Source: Erythrobacter sp. BLCC-B19
GTDB taxonomy: Bacteria > Pseudomonadota > Alphaproteobacteria > Sphingomonadales > Sphingomonadaceae
NCBI RefSeq assembly: GCF_028621955.1
Contig: NZ_CP117516.1
Span: 62,001-126,000, forward strand
Length of the DNA: 64,000 bases
Reading direction: 5' to 3'
Both the position numbers and the translations under genes were made by a program. The first letter of the stretch is position 1. Each line of letters opens with the position of its first letter. Shown here piece after piece: positions 61,934 through 64,000 of this stretch. The notes beneath the pieces were generated by a model that was not told the origin of the DNA, ran no database searches, and saw only the letters and a program-made list of their open reading frames with translations.

Positions 61934-64000
61934 ATGCCCACCACACCTGCGCCTACCGCCACGCCCGAAGCTGCGCCTCTGGCGCGCGACCGGCTTGCCC
62001 ACCTCGAAGCGCTCGACCAGCGCCTGCTGTGGCTGAGCGCGTGGACGATCCACAATGCCAACCACCTGCGCGAGAGCGTTGACGGCATCAAGGTCGGCGG
62101 GCATCAGGCAAGCTGCGCATCGATGACGGCGATCATGGCGGCGCTCTATTTCCATGCTTTGGGGCCGAATGACCGCGTGGCCGTGAAGCCCCACGCCGGC
62201 CCGCTGCTGCACGCGATCCACTATCTGCTCGGCCAGCAGAGCCTCGATGCGCTCAAGACTTTCCGCGGTTTCGGCGGTGCGCAGTCCTATCCGAGCCGCA
62301 CCAAGGACGCGATCCCGGTCGACTTCTCGACCGGGTCGGTCGGGCTCGGCGTGGCGATCACCGCCTTCGCCAGCCTCGTGCAGGACTGGATGATCGCCCA
62401 CGGCCTGCTCGGCCACGACCAGGCCGGGCGGATGATCGCGCTGATGGGCGATGCCGAGCTGGACGAGGGCAATATCTACGAGTGCCTGATCGAGGGCTAC
62501 AAGCACGATCTTCGGAACTGCTGGTGGATCGTCGACTACAACCGCCAGTCACTGGACGCGACCACCGCCGACCGCATGTTCCGCCGCTTCGACGACATCT
62601 TCGAGACCTGCGGCTGGCGCGTCATCACACTGAAGCACGGCAAGCTCCAGCGCGAAACCTTCGCGCGTCCTGGCGGCCAAGCGATTGCCGACTGGATCGA
62701 GACCTGTCCCAACGCCGATTATGCCGCCCTCACCTACAAGGGCGGAGCGGCCTGGCGCGAGCGGCTCAATGCCGATCTGGCCGATCACCCCGAGACGCTC
62801 AAGTTGATCGCCGCGCATGACGACACCCAGCTCCAGCAGCTGATGACCACGCTCGGCGGCCATTGCATCGAAACGCTCACCGCCGCCTTCGATGCCGCCA
62901 GGGACGAGCGCAACACGCTGTTCATCGCCTATACGATCAAGGGCCACGGCCTGCCGCTGGCGGGGCACAAGGACAATCACGCCGGCCTGATGACCCCCGG
63001 GCAGATCGAGGGACTGCGCGACAGTCTCGGGATCGCGGCGGGCGAGGAATGGGAGCCTTGGGCGGGCCTCGGGGACAATGCCGCTGCCGAACTGCGCGCC
63101 TTTGTCGAGACGAGCCCGATTGCCACGAAGACCGCCGATCATGCGCCCGAGCGCGTGCCCGTGCCTGCGATTCCCGTGCCCGAGGGTGCGTCGCAATCCA
63201 CCCAGGGCGCCTTCGGCAAGATCCTCTTCGAACTCGCCAAGGGGCGCTCGCCGCTGGCCGACCGGATCCTGACGACCTCGCCCGATGTCACCGTGTCGAC
63301 CAATCTCGGCGCCTTCGTGAATAGCCGCGGGCTGTTCCGGCGGCAGGATCTGCCCGATGTGTTCCGGCAACTCAACGTGCCCAGTCCGCAGAAGTGGCAG
63401 GGCAATCCGGCAGGCCAGCATGTCGAGCTCGGGATCGCGGAACACAACCTGTTCCTGATGCTGGCGGCGGCCGGGCTTGCCGGACCGCTGTTCGGCGAGC
63501 GGCTGATCCCGATCGGGACGGTCTATGATCCCTTCATCGCGCGGGGATTGGATGCGCTCAATTACGGCTGCTATCAGGACGCACGGTTCCTGCTGGTGGC
63601 GACGCCTTCGGGCCTGACGCTGGGCGGCGAAGGGGGTGCGCACCAGTCGATCAATCCGCCGCTGATCGCGATGGGTCAGCCCGGCCTCACCCATTACGAG
63701 CCCGCCACCGCCGATGAACTCGCGCTGCTGATGGAGCACGCTTTCCGGCACCTTCAGGCTCCCGATGGCGGCAGCATCTACCTGCGTCTTTCGACCCGCA
63801 ATATCGACCAGCCCGCCCGTGCGGACGACAGCTGGAAGCAGGGCGCGATCGACGGTGCCTATTGGCGGATCGCGCCGACCGCCGATCAGCCGGTCGCTAT
63901 CGTGGCGATGGGCGCGATGATGCCCGAGGCGCTCGAGGCTCACGCGATGCTGGCCGAGGACATGCCGGGCCTCGGGCTGCTGCAAGTCACGTCTCCGGGC
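61934..64000 (+). CDS. Transketolase/pyruvate-dehydrogenase-E1-like TPP enzyme, truncated by window
   Basis: At least 689 residues, open to the right edge. N-terminal thiamine-diphosphate domain with the motif GDAELDEGN ending in VDYNRQSLD (GDx...N), then a pyrimidine-binding domain (GIAEHNLFLMLAAAGL), as in transketolases and homodimeric 2-oxoacid dehydrogenase E1 proteins. The residues fit E1 (AceE or MdeB type) better than sugar transketolase. It would decarboxylate a 2-oxo acid, such as those produced from amino acids upstream. ATG 61934 has GGAG nine nt upstream; ATG 61919 would add five residues. Exact substrate unknown. Confidence 0.8.
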   Translation, partial: MPTTPAPTATPEAAPLARDRLAHLEALDQRLLWLSAWTIHNANHLRESVDGIKVGGHQASCASMTAIMAALYFHALGPNDRVAVKPHAGPLLHAIHYLLGQQSLDALKTFRGFGGAQSYPSRTKDAIPVDFSTGSVGLGVAITAFASLVQDWMIAHGLLGHDQAGRMIALMGDAELDEGNIYECLIEGYKHDLRNCWWIVDYNRQSLDATTADRMFRRFDDIFETCGWRVITLKHGKLQRETFARPGGQAIADWIETCPNADYAALTYKGGAAWRERLNADLADHPETLKLIAAHDDTQLQQLMTTLGGHCIETLTAAFDAARDERNTLFIAYTIKGHGLPLAGHKDNHAGLMTPGQIEGLRDSLGIAAGEEWEPWAGLGDNAAAELRAFVETSPIATKTADHAPERVPVPAIPVPEGASQSTQGAFGKILFELAKGRSPLADRILTTSPDVTVSTNLGAFVNSRGLFRRQDLPDVFRQLNVPSPQKWQGNPAGQHVELGIAEHNLFLMLAAAGLAGPLFGERLIPIGTVYDPFIARGLDALNYGCYQDARFLLVATPSGLTLGGEGGAHQSINPPLIAMGQPGLTHYEPATADELALLMEHAFRHLQAPDGGSIYLRLSTRNIDQPARADDSWKQGAIDGAYWRIAPTADQPVAIVAMGAMMPEALEAHAMLAEDMPGLGLLQVTSPG

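Overview
The window is dense, GC-rich bacterial DNA with many 1-8 nt stop/start overlaps (ATGA, GTGA, TGATG). Two TonB-dependent receptors (TBDRs), a tryptophan-halogenase-family flavoprotein beside one of them, a Tat-exported GMC-dehydrogenase subunit, XRE-cupin and AraC regulators and MlrC-like M81 proteins together suggest an aquatic alphaproteobacterium, most likely Sphingomonadales (Erythrobacteraceae-like). This assignment is inference from gene content. I see no rRNA, tRNA, CRISPR array, insertion sequence or integrase.

Left part (1-22.3 kb), mainly carbohydrate uptake and halogen chemistry. At 1-6129 (minus strand): TBDR, then (after a terminator) halogenase, TPR/2OG-oxygenase and a ROK sugar kinase cut by the window edge. 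Two identical LacI-type operators lie upstream of the TBDR. At 6361-10023 (minus): TetR regulator, haloalkane dehalogenase, DUF1330 protein and a membrane-anchored sulfatase in one overlapping operon. At 10417-12119: an ABC ATPase/permease pair of unknown substrate. At 12239-16323: GH92 alpha-mannosidase, TIM-barrel sugar isomerase/epimerase-like protein and a divergent AraC regulator. At 16328-22292: exported GH13, MFS sugar transporter, cytosolic GH13 glucosidase and, oddly, a translationally coupled cytochrome P450.

Middle part (22.3-32.6 kb): heterotetrameric sarcosine-oxidase genes (soxB-D-A-G) diverge from an NHS-type MFS transporter and an M19 dipeptidase with an altered metal site, followed by a DUF819 membrane protein, a membrane-anchored alpha/beta hydrolase and an XRE-cupin regulator.

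Right part (32.6-64 kb), the most interesting. It reads as a catabolic island for peptides and conjugates containing D-amino acids, interleaved with glycoside oxidation. A TBDR, an exported S9 peptidase, an N-acetyl-glutamate racemase/dipeptide epimerase (dgcA type) and a DUF1611 D-glutamate N-acetyltransferase (dgcN type) form one block. A DUF1080 hydrolase, a two-subunit GMC sugar dehydrogenase and a Gfo/Idh oxidoreductase (a 3-keto-glycoside route), an exported beta-lactamase-fold hydrolase and a GH2 enzyme follow on the plus strand. Then come two M81 (MlrC-like) proteins flanking a full oligopeptide ABC importer, an N-acyl-D-amino-acid deacylase and a D-serine-dehydratase-like PLP enzyme. 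The second M81 gene is translationally coupled to a cytosolic beta-lactamase-fold hydrolase, recalling the MlrB/MlrC pair of microcystin degraders, but without MlrA. A glycosidase-like protein (GHL6 plus GH42 trimerisation) and a transketolase/PDH-E1-like enzyme, truncated by the window edge, close the window. A short motif around TTTCCGATTGG recurs in the divergent control regions at 39.36 kb and 61.87 kb, and more weakly at 55.1 kb and upstream of the second TBDR, suggesting one regulon.
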